From JAYYPW01 sp036128855 (GTDB taxonomy: Bacteria; Pseudomonadota; Gammaproteobacteria; Comchoanobacterales; Comchoanobacteraceae), in NCBI GenBank assembly GCA_036128855.1, contig JAYYPW010000003.1:46933-110932 (forward strand): a stretch of DNA of 64,000 nt, written 5' to 3'. Both the position numbers and the translations under genes were made by a program. Below the pieces are notes generated by a model. It was given only the letters and a program-made list of their open reading frames with translations, ran no database searches and was not told the DNA's origin. Below, piece by piece: positions 36,918-45,885 of the stretch (positions within the stretch are counted from its first letter, which is position 1; each line of letters starts with the position of its first letter).

Positions 36918-37598
36918 TTAGTTACGGTTATTATTTTGTAACATGGCAAGAAGCTGTAACAGATTTAAGAATAGGTTATAAATCGCAAGGTAAAGCGAGA
37001 TCGTCGCGAGTATGTAGTTTGTTTCTCCCCCATGCACAATTTCGCTAGTATGGTACATAATCAAGCCAGAAAACACGAGAATAAAAACCGCGCTCATGGC
37101 AAGGTGAAGTAGGGGAATTGACAAAAATATTCCAAGTAAGCTCAACAAAATGCCTGCAAACAACAACATAAATAGCGTGCCTCCCATGTAGGAAAAGTTT
37201 TTTCCGCTTGCTAGTGTATAAGCTGACAGAACTAGAAATATGATGCCTGTACAAGCGGTTGTGTTAAGTACGATTGCAGTGCCGTTGGCGTAGCTGTGTA
37301 AAAACACGTTGAGGATTGGACCCAGAGATATCCCCATGTAACCTGTGAAAAGAAACGTGAAGAGTATACCAAGACCATTGTGAGCATTCATCTGTACTAA
37401 AAAAAGGAGTCCATATAAGCAGATTATGTGAAGAAGTATGTTGGCATGAGAAAGTTGGAAAACAACAGAGAAAACAGTACATAATGCGCTAAAAAGTAAA
37501 GATAAACCCAAAAGAAGATAGGTATTGCGAAGAACAGTGTGCTCTTGTATGACTGAGCGTGATCGCGTAGTGTAGCGGCGTGTATTTGGATAGTTCAT
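36918..37598 (-). CDS. Bax inhibitor-1/YccA family membrane protein
   Basis: A 226-residue protein with seven hydrophobic helices. The N-terminal soluble stretch ends VLRNTYLLLGLSLLFSAL (LRNTYLLLGLSLL), the family's opening. NGTAIVLNTTACTGIIFL, followed by SGKNFSYMGGTLFMLLFAGILLSLL (SGKNFSYMGG), is the typical central motif, and the end carries ATISLYLAIYNLFLNLLQLL (LYLAIYNLFLNLLQLL). Members modulate FtsH in E. coli (YccA) or act as calcium leak channels in BsYetJ. It lies 3 bp before serS and is presumably co-transcribed with it. Confidence 0.88.
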   Translation of the reverse strand: MNYPNTRRYTTRSRSVIQEHTVLRNTYLLLGLSLLFSALCTVFSVVFQLSHANILLHIICLYGLLFLVQMNAHNGLGILFTFLFTGYMGISLGPILNVFLHSYANGTAIVLNTTACTGIIFLVLSAYTLASGKNFSYMGGTLFMLLFAGILLSLLGIFLSIPLLHLAMSAVFILVFSGLIMYHTSEIVHGGETNYILATISLYLAIYNLFLNLLQLLAMLQNNNRN

Positions 37599-37722
37599 TT
37601 TTCAATCTCCATATGTATATTATACCACAGTTAGGCGTAAAAACCTAAGCTAGCTCATATTACACCATTTGTTTGTGACTTACAAATCAATGCCAACACT
37701 TACTTCATAGAAAAAGTGAGTA

Positions 37723-37750
37723 TTGACAATATATTCAATAGTGATAGAAT
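37723..37750 (+). promoter_or_regulatory. Consensus-like promoter of the rhodanese-grxC-secB-msbA run
   Basis: TTGACA (37723-37728), 16-bp spacer, TAGAAT (37745-37750), 29 bp before the ATG at 37780. The -35 hexamer overlaps a TTG that could be misread as an upstream start codon. Confidence 0.7.
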
Positions 37751-37779
37751 GGTTTTTTCTTAACTTTATCAAACTCAAC

Positions 37780-38214
37780 ATGCAGGAATATTACACCTTC
37801 GCATCTGATCACCTTTTACTCATTACTGCTATAATTGGCGTTTTTATTTTAATCGTGATTGAAGAACTGAGTGCATTCAGCTCGAGTAAATATCAGCTAG
37901 AGCCAGAGGCTGCAGCCATACGAATTCAAAAGGGCGCGAGGCTACTAGACGTAAGAAATAAAGAAAGTTTTAACAAAAGCCATATTAGCAATGCTACCTG
38001 GGTTAAATATGACCACCTGGTCGATAAACCAGAAACACTCATCGATACAAATACAACAACCATCTTGTATTGTGATACAGGAACTATATCTGCGGAACTT
38101 TCTGAACAACTACGAAAAAAGCATGGCTTCAAGATATACTACATAGAAGGTGGTATACAGAATTGGATAGACGGTGGGTTTCAAACAACTAAAGGTAAAG
38201 TAAGCAATGGATAA
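37780..38214 (+). CDS. Membrane-anchored rhodanese-like protein (YibN type)
   Basis: Predicted single-pass inner-membrane protein, 144 residues. One helix (about 10-27) is followed by a cytoplasmic rhodanese domain (about 35-140) with LLDVRNKESFNKSHISNA (LLDVRNKESF) and the active-site cysteine in LYCDTGTISAE. I start at the ATG at 37780 because the earlier in-frame TTG falls in the -35 hexamer. The rhodanese-grxC-secB order is that of E. coli yibN-grxC-secB, which supports the YibN-like call. It overlaps grxC by 8 bp. Confidence 0.85.
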   Translation: MQEYYTFASDHLLLITAIIGVFILIVIEELSAFSSSKYQLEPEAAAIRIQKGARLLDVRNKESFNKSHISNATWVKYDHLVDKPETLIDTNTTTILYCDTGTISAELSEQLRKKHGFKIYYIEGGIQNWIDGGFQTTKGKVSNG

Positions 38215-38458
38215 CATTATATACAGCAAAGACAACTGCCCATACTGTGTTATGGCAAAACGGTTACTCGAGCAGCATAAAATTTCTTTTACCGAGATAA
38301 ACATCTCTCATGTAGACAACCCACATGAAGTTCTCAGGGAGATAGCTAGTCTTACAAGCAAAAAAACTTTCCCACAGATTGTTCTAAGTAAGCAACATAT
38401 TGGTGGGTATGATGATCTACGTGCCCATTTTTTGAACATATCTAGCCAACAAGCATGA
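38207..38458 (+). CDS. grxC: Glutaredoxin 3
   Basis: Small dithiol glutaredoxin, 83 residues. The redox motif CPYC lies at residues 11-14. TFPQIVLSKQHIGGYDDL contains the cis-proline (TFPQI) and the GGYDDL glutathione-binding segment typical of GrxC. It is the second gene in the conserved yibN-grxC-secB order and overlaps the rhodanese stop by 8 bp (ATGGATAA). Confidence 0.95.
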   Translation: MDNIIYSKDNCPYCVMAKRLLEQHKISFTEINISHVDNPHEVLREIASLTSKKTFPQIVLSKQHIGGYDDLRAHFLNISSQQA

Positions 38459-38479
38459 TTAAAGCACAAGGAGCCTATT

Positions 38480-38926
38480 ATGGTAAGCAATGAAAAAACA
38501 GTGAAGCCCACTAGCCAATCTAAAGAATTTCTCATCAAACAACTCTTCCTTAAAAAGCTTGACTTTGATGTTCAAACTCCTTTACACACTCTCGAGAGTA
38601 AATGGCAACCAGATGCAAAACTAGACTTGAATATAGGTCATACTAAGTTATCAAGCTCGGATTACTGTATTGAAATCAAGTTGTCTATACATGTCTCTAT
38701 CGAAAAGAAGACTGTTTTCGATATTAATCTCATATATGGTGGTGTATTCCAGATGAAAGGGTATAGTGATGATGAACTAAAGCGATTAATCAATAGTTTT
38801 TGTCCGAATATGCTTTTTCCATATGCTCGACAAGTTGTCTCACAAACGACAACACAAGCAGGCTTTCCTCCGTTAAATTTATCTCCAATCGACTTTGAAG
38901 CCCGCTACCGTGCAAGCAACAGTTAA
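38480..38926 (+). CDS. secB: Protein-export chaperone SecB
   Basis: Tetrameric cytosolic chaperone that keeps precursors unfolded and delivers them to SecA; 148 residues. A strong AAGGAG site precedes the ATG. The segments QLFLKKLDFDVQTP, GVFQMKGYSDDEL, CPNMLFPYARQVV and GFPPLNLSPIDFEARY match the family through its SecA- and substrate-binding faces. It fits with SecDF elsewhere in the window as part of one export pathway. The downstream ABC transporter gene starts inside its 3' end. Confidence 0.95.
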   Translation: MVSNEKTVKPTSQSKEFLIKQLFLKKLDFDVQTPLHTLESKWQPDAKLDLNIGHTKLSSSDYCIEIKLSIHVSIEKKTVFDINLIYGGVFQMKGYSDDELKRLINSFCPNMLFPYARQVVSQTTTQAGFPPLNLSPIDFEARYRASNS

Positions 38927-40598
38927 ATCTTTCTATTCTTCATTTGGGATATCATACCAAGACATATCATTCTTAAAACAGTTTACCAGAGGCGTTTACT
39001 TTAGATTTTTTCTTGGTTTTATATCCACAATAGTTCTAGCAACAACAGAAGTCATCGGTGCAAGTTTAATCAAGACAATATTCGATCAAGGTGAGATACA
39101 AACTACAACAAATGTTGCAGTAGTAATTAGTATTGCGATAATTCTTTTTTTTACCCTCCGGTCTTTTATTCAGTATATCTCTGAATATTGTCTAGCGTGG
39201 GTTTGTACGAGAATCAAAACTAATATACGACAATCACTTTTTCAAAAAATAGCTACTCCTTTTAATCCAAATAAACTAGTAGCTTATCAGCACGATTTAA
39301 ACACAAATATATTATTTGGCGCAGAGAACATAGGCACTGCTATAACCACGGCATGTTCTGTGCTTCTTAAAGATGGCATATCTGTTATTCTTCTATTTGC
39401 TTATATGTTGTATCTAAGTCCACTGTTATTTTCCTTATTCATCCTAGTTCTACCAGCTTTGGGCTATTTACAATCAGTAAATAACGCCAAGTTAAGAGGT
39501 AGGCATTCACTTCTGCAATCAGTCTTAGCAGGCGTAAGTAGTGCGATAGAAGAGCTTTGTAAAGGCCAGATTGTTTTACAGGTATATAAAGCAACCAGAG
39601 TTAGCTTCCAAGGCCTCTCGGGAATGAACGAGAAAGCACTATCGCTCGAATCAAAACTTAACAACATACGAGCAATGACAAACGCTGCTATACAGCTATT
39701 ATTCTCTATACCCGTTGCCCTTACATTTTATATCTACTTATTGCCAGGTTTGATATCACATGGAACATTTATGGCATTTGCTTTTTGCATAACACGAACT
39801 ACACAGCCAGTTAAATCACTTGCGAAAGCTAATGCAGATATTCAAAAAGCGCTAGCTAGTCTAGATCAGCTTAGAAAGTGTTTTGATGCCATGCATTTCA
39901 AAGATTCTACACGAGAGCATTTTGATAAAAAGCTGGAAGGCTTAGAGATACGAGATTTATCTCTGTATACACCAAAGAATAAGCAGCTGATTATAAAAAA
40001 TATTAATTTAAAGATTCTCAATAATCAAAAAATTGCAATTCTAGGTTCCTCAGGGGCTGGAAAATCTTCTCTAATACACGCAATTTTAGGCCTTGCTAAT
40101 CATGAAAACGGTAGTATATTATTTAATCAGGTTCCTATCGAAAAAATTCAACATGATGATTTTCATGAATTATTCTCCTACGTAGGACAAGATCCTCTTA
40201 TTTTTCAAGGTACTATTGCCGAGAATATTACACTAGGAGCTGATGAATGCAATCACGATAAAATGCTTGAAGCAGCAATAGCGGCTAATGCAGATGAATT
40301 CATACAAAACTTATCCAATGGCTATGACACAGAAATTTCACAAAATGATAAGCACTTATCAGGTGGACAGCTGCAAAGAATAAATATTGCTCGGGCTATA
40401 TACAAAGATGCTCCAATATTCTTATTAGACGAGATGACTTCTGCTCTAGATAAAAACAATGAAAAAATAATATTGCATAACCTAAAAAAGATTTTAAGAG
40501 ATAAGATTGCAATAATTATCACGCATAGGCCAGAGCTAATTGATCTTGCAGATCAAGTATACAAAATAGTCGATAAAGAGATCACGCTAGAAAAGTAG
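38895..40598 (+). CDS. ABC exporter, MsbA-like (lipid A flippase candidate)
   Basis: Half-transporter with membrane and ATP-binding domains fused, 567 residues. Six helices span about 30-310. The ATPase has Walker A GSSGAGKSSLI, signature LSGGQLQRINIARA, Walker B IFLLDEMTSALD and switch histidine ITHRPE. Size, domain order and the placement in an export operon resemble MsbA, but lpxK is not next to it and the membrane part is diverged, so the substrate is uncertain. The start is TTG at 38895 or GTG at 38910; both fall within secB. Its last 17 bp overlap the convergent E2 gene. Confidence 0.8.
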   Translation: MKPATVQATVKSFYSSFGISYQDISFLKQFTRGVYFRFFLGFISTIVLATTEVIGASLIKTIFDQGEIQTTTNVAVVISIAIILFFTLRSFIQYISEYCLAWVCTRIKTNIRQSLFQKIATPFNPNKLVAYQHDLNTNILFGAENIGTAITTACSVLLKDGISVILLFAYMLYLSPLLFSLFILVLPALGYLQSVNNAKLRGRHSLLQSVLAGVSSAIEELCKGQIVLQVYKATRVSFQGLSGMNEKALSLESKLNNIRAMTNAAIQLLFSIPVALTFYIYLLPGLISHGTFMAFAFCITRTTQPVKSLAKANADIQKALASLDQLRKCFDAMHFKDSTREHFDKKLEGLEIRDLSLYTPKNKQLIIKNINLKILNNQKIAILGSSGAGKSSLIHAILGLANHENGSILFNQVPIEKIQHDDFHELFSYVGQDPLIFQGTIAENITLGADECNHDKMLEAAIAANADEFIQNLSNGYDTEISQNDKHLSGGQLQRINIARAIYKDAPIFLLDEMTSALDKNNEKIILHNLKKILRDKIAIIITHRPELIDLADQVYKIVDKEITLEK

Positions 40599-41700
40599 AT
40601 AAATATCTACCGATAGATTGCAGTGCGGTGATCATCTCGGCGCCTTCTACATAGCGGTGATCGCACCCAAGTGAAAGTGGCAGCAAAAATCGTGGTTTAA
40701 CCTCGCCATCCACTACTGCAGGGCGAAGAGAAGCCTTGCCTACTGCAATAGTTGAAAGAAGTGGTGGAATACAGAGTGGTGTGGCAAATCTGCCACCAAA
40801 TGCACCAACATTAGAAAGGATGGTATGCGCTTGACTATAATCCTCATGGGATGATGCTTGATCATCTTTTATTGCTTGTAGGGATTGACTGAATGACGCT
40901 TCAGTCATCTTATCGACATCATGTAATAGCACGATTTGGGTATATGTACCTCTATATACTGGCATAGCTACATGAAATTTAGCAGGTACATGCAGAGTTT
41001 TTTGGTCATCGGAGACTCGACTAAAGATCTTTGGATTATCAGACCATAAAGCACATAAAGCTTGAAGTATAACCCAGTTAATGTTTTTCTGCTTGAACCA
41101 TGGAGTTATATCAAATTCATCCATAACAACAGTTTGAACTGCTTGCTGCCAGGCCATATGTGTATGATTTTTTAGTGCTTCTTGAACGGGGAAATGTTTA
41201 GGTTCTGCGGATGTTTTGTTGGTGGGATGTTGTTTTATATATTCCTCGACACAGCTTACACTTACCATGTCTTTTTTACTCCAGCTAATAACATCAGCAA
41301 GATCAATTTTATACTCATCCGCAAGTTTTCTTGCTCTTGGAACAGACGGTATAAACGATTTTTGCTCTGATATAATTTGAAGATCAGGGTCACACTGTGT
41401 TTGGGAAGTAGGTTTACTTGAAGTTTTTATCGGCGAAGCAGTAGTCTCTTCTAGGCCAGGATTCGTTTCCGAGTAAGAGAAAAGCGCTGCATTGACCGCA
41501 ATAGTCTCACCAGCTTTTGCATGCAGATGGGTAATGGTTGCGGCGCACGGTGCTGTGATATCAATTAAAGATTTGGCAGTCTCTACCGAACACACTACTT
41601 GATCTAATGCTACTTCTGTCCCAGATGTCACATGCCATTGTGCTATCGTTGCTTCTTGTAGACCTTCACCAAGGTCGGGTAGTAAAAAAGAGAGTGTCAT
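40582..41700 (-). CDS. Dihydrolipoamide acyltransferase (E2) of a branched-chain-type 2-oxoacid dehydrogenase
   Basis: Core subunit of a 2-oxoacid dehydrogenase complex, 372 residues, short for the family (usually 400 or more). The N-terminal lipoyl domain carries the lipoylated lysine at about 43 (VETAKSLID). A peripheral-subunit-binding domain (about 116-136, PSVPRARKLADEYKIDL) follows, then the catalytic domain. The active site keeps the histidine (about 348), but the usual HxxxDG reads HRYVEG, an aspartate-to-glutamate change. It is the last gene of the leucine-dehydrogenase operon, 55 bp after E1beta. No E3 gene is nearby; that subunit is commonly shared with other complexes. Confidence 0.85.
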   Translation of the reverse strand: MTLSFLLPDLGEGLQEATIAQWHVTSGTEVALDQVVCSVETAKSLIDITAPCAATITHLHAKAGETIAVNAALFSYSETNPGLEETTASPIKTSSKPTSQTQCDPDLQIISEQKSFIPSVPRARKLADEYKIDLADVISWSKKDMVSVSCVEEYIKQHPTNKTSAEPKHFPVQEALKNHTHMAWQQAVQTVVMDEFDITPWFKQKNINWVILQALCALWSDNPKIFSRVSDDQKTLHVPAKFHVAMPVYRGTYTQIVLLHDVDKMTEASFSQSLQAIKDDQASSHEDYSQAHTILSNVGAFGGRFATPLCIPPLLSTIAVGKASLRPAVVDGEVKPRFLLPLSLGCDHRYVEGAEMITALQSIGRYLSTFLA

Positions 41701-41755
41701 ATTATGTCCATGTTAAGGGTTAGTAATAGTGTAAGTCATCATATTATGTCTAGAG

Positions 41756-42748
41756 TTAATATGATAAAACCAGATTACACGCATCTTGTATATGTTTCGC
41801 TGTGGGTAAAAATCGGCTTGTATTACGGAAATAAGGAATTACAGCATCAGGAGCACTGACAACTTGGCAGGGGCCTCGTAGATATGAGAAAGCTCGATTG
41901 CTTACTGTTGCAGCTATATCTTGTGCGATACTATTACTCAAGCAGGATTCTTGCACGATGACACACCTTCCAGTTTTCTGCACGGAGGTTATGATAGTTT
42001 CATAATCAATGGGTGATAAGGTGGCAAGGTCAATCAATTCTATAGATTTATCTATATAAGCTTCACTCTTGAGTGCTTGTAGAGTTCTACACAGCATATC
42101 ACCCCATGAAATAACCGTAATATCACTACCAGTCTGAACAACAAAAGATTTTCCTAAGGTGTACTCTTTATTGGCCTCCTGAAGTGAAGACTTGACATGA
42201 TACTGGTGCAAAGGTTCAAGAACAATAACCGGATCAGGGCATTTTATTGCATCTATGGTAAGATCATACGCTGCTTGCGCATTAGTAGGAGAACAAACTT
42301 TTAAACCTGGTATATGCGTAAATAGCGATTCTAGACTTTCAACGTGATGTTCAGGTGCCCTCACATGGCTACCGAAAGGCATTCTTACAACAAGGGGGCA
42401 GGTCTTAGTACCCATAGTTCTAGACCTTATTCTACTTGCGTGATTACAAAGCTGATCTAAGCCAGTAACAGAAAACCCCATAAATTGGTACTCAGCTACT
42501 GGCTTCAATCCACTCACGGCCATCCCCACAGCAGATCCAGCAATAAGTGCTTCTGATAGAGGCATGTCAATAACGCGATCGGCACCATATATTTCGAGTA
42601 ATTGATCCGTTACTCGAAAAACCCCACCAGCTTTACCGACATCTTGGCCAAGAACTACGATTTTGTCATCTATACTCATAGCATATTTGAGTGCAGTATT
42701 AATCGCACTAACCATAGTAATGTTGACTAACGTATTCGTATTACTCAT
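41756..42748 (-). CDS. 2-oxoacid dehydrogenase E1 component, beta subunit (branched-chain type)
   Basis: Beta half of the thiamine-diphosphate-dependent E1, 330 residues. GQDVGKAGGVFRVTDQLLE (GQDVGKAGGVFRVT), MPLSEALIAGSAVGMA, VRMPFGSHVRAPEHHVESLE (MPFGSH and HHVESLE), GLKVCSPTNAQAAYDL and DIELIDLATLSPID-like IELIDLATLSPID are family hallmarks, including the glutamate of the SEALIAG helix that activates thiamine diphosphate. The GGVFRVT segment is typical of branched-chain E1beta. It overlaps the E1alpha gene by 8 bp (ATGAGTAA). Confidence 0.92.
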   Translation of the reverse strand: MSNTNTLVNITMVSAINTALKYAMSIDDKIVVLGQDVGKAGGVFRVTDQLLEIYGADRVIDMPLSEALIAGSAVGMAVSGLKPVAEYQFMGFSVTGLDQLCNHASRIRSRTMGTKTCPLVVRMPFGSHVRAPEHHVESLESLFTHIPGLKVCSPTNAQAAYDLTIDAIKCPDPVIVLEPLHQYHVKSSLQEANKEYTLGKSFVVQTGSDITVISWGDMLCRTLQALKSEAYIDKSIELIDLATLSPIDYETIITSVQKTGRCVIVQESCLSNSIAQDIAATVSNRAFSYLRGPCQVVSAPDAVIPYFRNTSRFLPTAKHIQDACNLVLSY

Positions 42749-43748
42749 AGGAAAATAGATATTTTTTTGGACAAAAAGAGGGGGGGGCGTAATCTATAAA
42801 TGACTGGGCGGCATCATCAACTTGCGACTGTGTAAGTAAAGTTAATTCTTCTAACGTAGATTGATCACAGTCAATATTCTCTAGAAGGTAATTCTTGTAG
42901 TTCTCAATAGGGTTAAATTGCTTGCGAAGGTTGTCAATATAGAGCTTATCTGCATACTTACTATAGTCATCAAGAACAGTGTGTGGGTCAAGCCTGTGTG
43001 TTTGACATATAATCACTTGAGGTCCAAAGCCTTGTAGAATACATTGTCTTGCTGAGGTTAAGGCAGCTTCGATTTCTTTGTAGTGCATGCCATCAACCTC
43101 TGATACCATAGCACCAAAACCAGAAAACTTATCTAGTAAAGATGAAGCAGATTGTGAGGACAATGGAGTTGATATTGCCCAGTTGTTACAATTAATCACA
43201 TATAAAACTGGTAGTTTGTGAATACAAGCAAAATTAAGTGACTCATAAAAGTCACCCTTACTTGTACCTCCATCACCAATCATTGTTGCTACAATCCTAT
43301 CTTTACTATTTTTATAACGCCAAGCGGCACCTACTGCATGCGTTGTCTGGGATGCTATAGGAACGCAAATAGAAAAGTCATGCGCATAGCCTGATTGATT
43401 CCCCTGAGTGTATCCTCCCCAGTATTTCAGTATATCTTCTACCGTATAACCTCTTTGTAATAAGCAGCCATGATCTCGATAGTAAGGCACGTAGCAATCA
43501 GCACTAGACAATACTTGTCCAAGGGCAACAAAAAGTGCTTCTTGGCCACGAGACGATGGGAATGTGGCAAGATGACCTTGACTGTGTAGTGCTCGGGCTT
43601 TTTTGTCCAAGGCAAAGACTAGAGACATCCAATAGTAAATAGCAAGCTCCGGCTGTAGATCATCATGCTTTAATAAATTAGAATTCAAGTTAATTGAGGA
43701 TTTCAGCATTTCAACGTGACTGTATGTGGGATAGTAGGGTGTCTCCAT
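42741..43748 (-). CDS. 2-oxoacid dehydrogenase E1 component, alpha subunit (branched-chain type)
   Basis: Alpha half of E1, 335 residues. The thiamine-diphosphate/magnesium motif is clear: GDGGTSKGDFYESLNFA followed by NCNNWAIS. YYRDHGCLLQRG and the SSRGQEALFVALG segment, typical of branched-chain oxoacid dehydrogenase alpha chains, are also present. Starting at 43748 overlaps the leucine dehydrogenase gene by 38 bp; an in-frame ATG at 43709 would begin 1 bp after that stop and is a good alternative, shortening the protein by 13 residues. Position after leucine dehydrogenase suggests 4-methyl-2-oxopentanoate as substrate. Confidence 0.9.
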   Translation of the reverse strand: METPYYPTYSHVEMLKSSINLNSNLLKHDDLQPELAIYYWMSLVFALDKKARALHSQGHLATFPSSRGQEALFVALGQVLSSADCYVPYYRDHGCLLQRGYTVEDILKYWGGYTQGNQSGYAHDFSICVPIASQTTHAVGAAWRYKNSKDRIVATMIGDGGTSKGDFYESLNFACIHKLPVLYVINCNNWAISTPLSSQSASSLLDKFSGFGAMVSEVDGMHYKEIEAALTSARQCILQGFGPQVIICQTHRLDPHTVLDDYSKYADKLYIDNLRKQFNPIENYKNYLLENIDCDQSTLEELTLLTQSQVDDAAQSFIDYAPPSFCPKKYLFSYE

Positions 43749-44718
43749 TTAAGGACGCATCTCTCATGAGCAACAAACATTTGGTGTAGATTTTTTCCAC
43801 TTCAGCGCGAACATTCTCCATATTCAATCCTCTATAGTGGTTAGAAACGTAGATAAGGCCTCCGCCATTTGCAAGATAATCAGGTACATAGGTTATACCT
43901 CTTTCAGCCAGAAATGAGTCCATGCTAAGTGACGCAAGTTGATTATTAGCTGCGCCACAAACTATCTTGGTGTTGAGTTTGGGTAGGGTATGTGAGTTTA
44001 TTACAGAGCCAAGTGCGCATGGACTAAAAACATCAACTTTCTGCTCAAAGATTTCATCTGGTTCTACATATGTGATATCTGGGAAATCATGCAATACGCG
44101 AGCAATCTTCTCTTCACACACATCAGTAAATACGATGTCTTTGGTATGTCTCCTGAGAAGGGCAATTAAATCATATCCAACGTTTCCAGCACCTTGGATA
44201 CTAACCTTAACAGAGTTTAGACTTTTACTTAGGTAGTGTTCACAGCTCGCTTTAATAGACGAATAAACACCCAATGCGGTCATGCTTGATGCATGAGGGT
44301 ATTCGGAGGTACTGCACACATATGGTGAAAATTGTTGCACAAAATCCATGTCTTTGGGAGAGGTACCAACATCAATTGCGGTAACATACCTTCCTTTTAG
44401 CTTGTTGATCTCAAGTGCGAAATCCTTAAGTATATCTTCTTTCTTGGTATCTGAGTTTTTTACGTTTATTACTGCTTTAGCACCACCATGTGGTAGGTCA
44501 TGTACATTGGCTTTGTTTGCCATCGCGCGGGCAAGTAAAATAGCATCATTTGCTGCAGCAACATCTGATGGGTAACTTTTAAACCTGCATCCTCCGATTG
44601 AACAACTAAAGTTGTCATCTAATATCGCTACGTAAATAGAGTACCCAAGTTCGTCATTGGAATGGGTGAATAATGATTCATCGGTCGAGAGAGAAAGAGG
44701 TGTAGTGGTCGAATGCAT
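43711..44718 (-). CDS. Leucine dehydrogenase
   Basis: NAD-dependent amino acid dehydrogenase, 335 residues, somewhat shorter than the typical 360. GGCRF binds substrate, and the two lysines of the active site occur at about 69 (MANKAN) and 81 (PHGGAKAVI). VGTSPKDMD and the Rossmann motif QGAGNVGYDL follow. The pattern fits leucine/valine/phenylalanine dehydrogenases rather than glutamate dehydrogenase. It would convert leucine to 4-methyl-2-oxopentanoate for the E1/E2 complex encoded just downstream. It starts 11 bp after the minE stop, so the catabolic genes are apparently in the min operon. Confidence 0.9.
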   Translation of the reverse strand: MHSTTTPLSLSTDESLFTHSNDELGYSIYVAILDDNFSCSIGGCRFKSYPSDVAAANDAILLARAMANKANVHDLPHGGAKAVINVKNSDTKKEDILKDFALEINKLKGRYVTAIDVGTSPKDMDFVQQFSPYVCSTSEYPHASSMTALGVYSSIKASCEHYLSKSLNSVKVSIQGAGNVGYDLIALLRRHTKDIVFTDVCEEKIARVLHDFPDITYVEPDEIFEQKVDVFSPCALGSVINSHTLPKLNTKIVCGAANNQLASLSMDSFLAERGITYVPDYLANGGGLIYVSNHYRGLNMENVRAEVEKIYTKCLLLMRDASLNGDTLLSHIQSR

Positions 44719-44729
44719 TAGATATAGTC

Positions 44730-44993
44730 CTAAGAGTCAGCGGGGAGGTTTACACTCAATTCTAGAACAGATTTGCCGTTCTGCTCGCCAATATTTATGA
44801 CGACATCGTTTTTTTCGACTTTAGTATGTTGCGCAATAAGGTCTAGTATAAGCGCTTTTAGCTTTTCAACTTCTGGGTTACCATTAGATCTACCAGAGGC
44901 TTCAACTATAATTCTAAGCCTGTCTTTCGCTGTCTTAGCTGATTTATTACTTGTGGTAAATACGCTACCTGTGAAAATATCGAATATACTCAT
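44730..44993 (-). CDS. minE: Cell division topological specificity factor MinE
   Basis: Releases MinD from the membrane and drives pole-to-pole oscillation; 87 residues. The N-terminal membrane-targeting and MinD-binding helix includes SAKTAKDRLRIIVEA (usual form SAxxAKERLQIIVA), and the C-terminal topological domain has LKALILDLIAQHTKVE and LELSVNLP. Third gene of minCDE, 1 bp after minD. Confidence 0.95.
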   Translation of the reverse strand: MSIFDIFTGSVFTTSNKSAKTAKDRLRIIVEASGRSNGNPEVEKLKALILDLIAQHTKVEKNDVVINIGEQNGKSVLELSVNLPADS

Positions 44994-44994
44994 T

Positions 44995-45816
44995 TTACTC
45001 CCCAGTTAAACTATCCAAAATTGATGCTAAGATCCCTCGGCGTTTCTCTTTAGTAAAGCGCAAAGGCGTACGTTCGCCAAGTATACGTGATACAGCATCC
45101 ATGTAAGCTTGACCTGCGTCACTCGATTGGTGATGAGTAACCGGAACACCCATGTTGGAGGCTTTTAAAACAGCTTGAGATTCTGGGACAACGCCGAGTA
45201 GGGGGATGTCGAGAATATCGAGAATGTCTTCGATACTGAGCATGTCGCCGTTTTTGACCCGAGTTGGGTTGTACCGGGTAACAAGAAGGTGTTCTTTGAT
45301 AGGTTCGAGACCCTTTTCAGCACGAGAGGACTTTGCCGATAAAAATCCAATAATGGTATCAGAGTCACGTACAGATGAGATCTCTGGATTAGTTACAACA
45401 ACAGCTTCGTCAGCAAAATACATTGCTGCAAATGCACCTTTCTCTATACCTGCAGGAGAGTCGCATATTATGTAATCAAATTCTTGTTTAAGTTCTGCGA
45501 TTACAGTTGCTACACCTTCCATCGATAAGGCGTCCTTATCACGTGTTTGGGAGGCGGGAAGGATGTAGAGGTTGCTGAGTTTTTTATCTTTTATCAGAGC
45601 TTGTTTTAAATTAACTTCTCGATTTACAACGTTTATTAAGTCGTATACGACGCGGCGTTCACACCCCATAATGAGATCAAGATTCCGCAGGCCTACGTCG
45701 AAGTCCACAACACAGGTGCGTTTTCCGCGCATAGCAAGACCGGTGCATATTGCTGCACTCGTAGTGGTTTTACCGACGCCACCTTTACCTGATGTAATAA
45801 CAATTACTCGAGACAT
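44995..45816 (-). CDS. minD: Septum site-determining ATPase MinD
   Basis: Membrane-cycling ATPase that carries MinC, 273 residues. Deviant Walker A SGKGGVGKTTTSAAI with both signature lysines, VVDFDVGLRNLDLIMGCERR (VVDFDVGLRNLD) and IICDSPAGIEKGA are intact. The C-terminal amphipathic membrane-targeting helix is RGILASILDSLTGE-like, as expected. Middle gene of minCDE; 69 bp separate it from minC. Confidence 0.97.
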   Translation of the reverse strand: MSRVIVITSGKGGVGKTTTSAAICTGLAMRGKRTCVVDFDVGLRNLDLIMGCERRVVYDLINVVNREVNLKQALIKDKKLSNLYILPASQTRDKDALSMEGVATVIAELKQEFDYIICDSPAGIEKGAFAAMYFADEAVVVTNPEISSVRDSDTIIGFLSAKSSRAEKGLEPIKEHLLVTRYNPTRVKNGDMLSIEDILDILDIPLLGVVPESQAVLKASNMGVPVTHHQSSDAGQAYMDAVSRILGERTPLRFTKEKRRGILASILDSLTGE

Positions 45817-45885
45817 ACTTTAATCCAACAAAAAAAAATATCATAATTAAAAATCTAGCAAAAAGCAAACTAAGTGTAAAACGAA

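Noticed and set aside
37723..37779. Upstream TTG start for the rhodanese gene, adding 19 residues
   Set aside because: The TTG is part of a TTGACA promoter element with a TAGAAT 16 bp later, so it would not be within the mRNA.
41697..41750. 12-bp direct repeat TCATATTATGTC at 41697-41708 and 41739-41750, between E1beta and E2
   Set aside because: Short, AT-rich and limited to one intergenic gap; most likely a small local duplication rather than a regulatory or mobile element.
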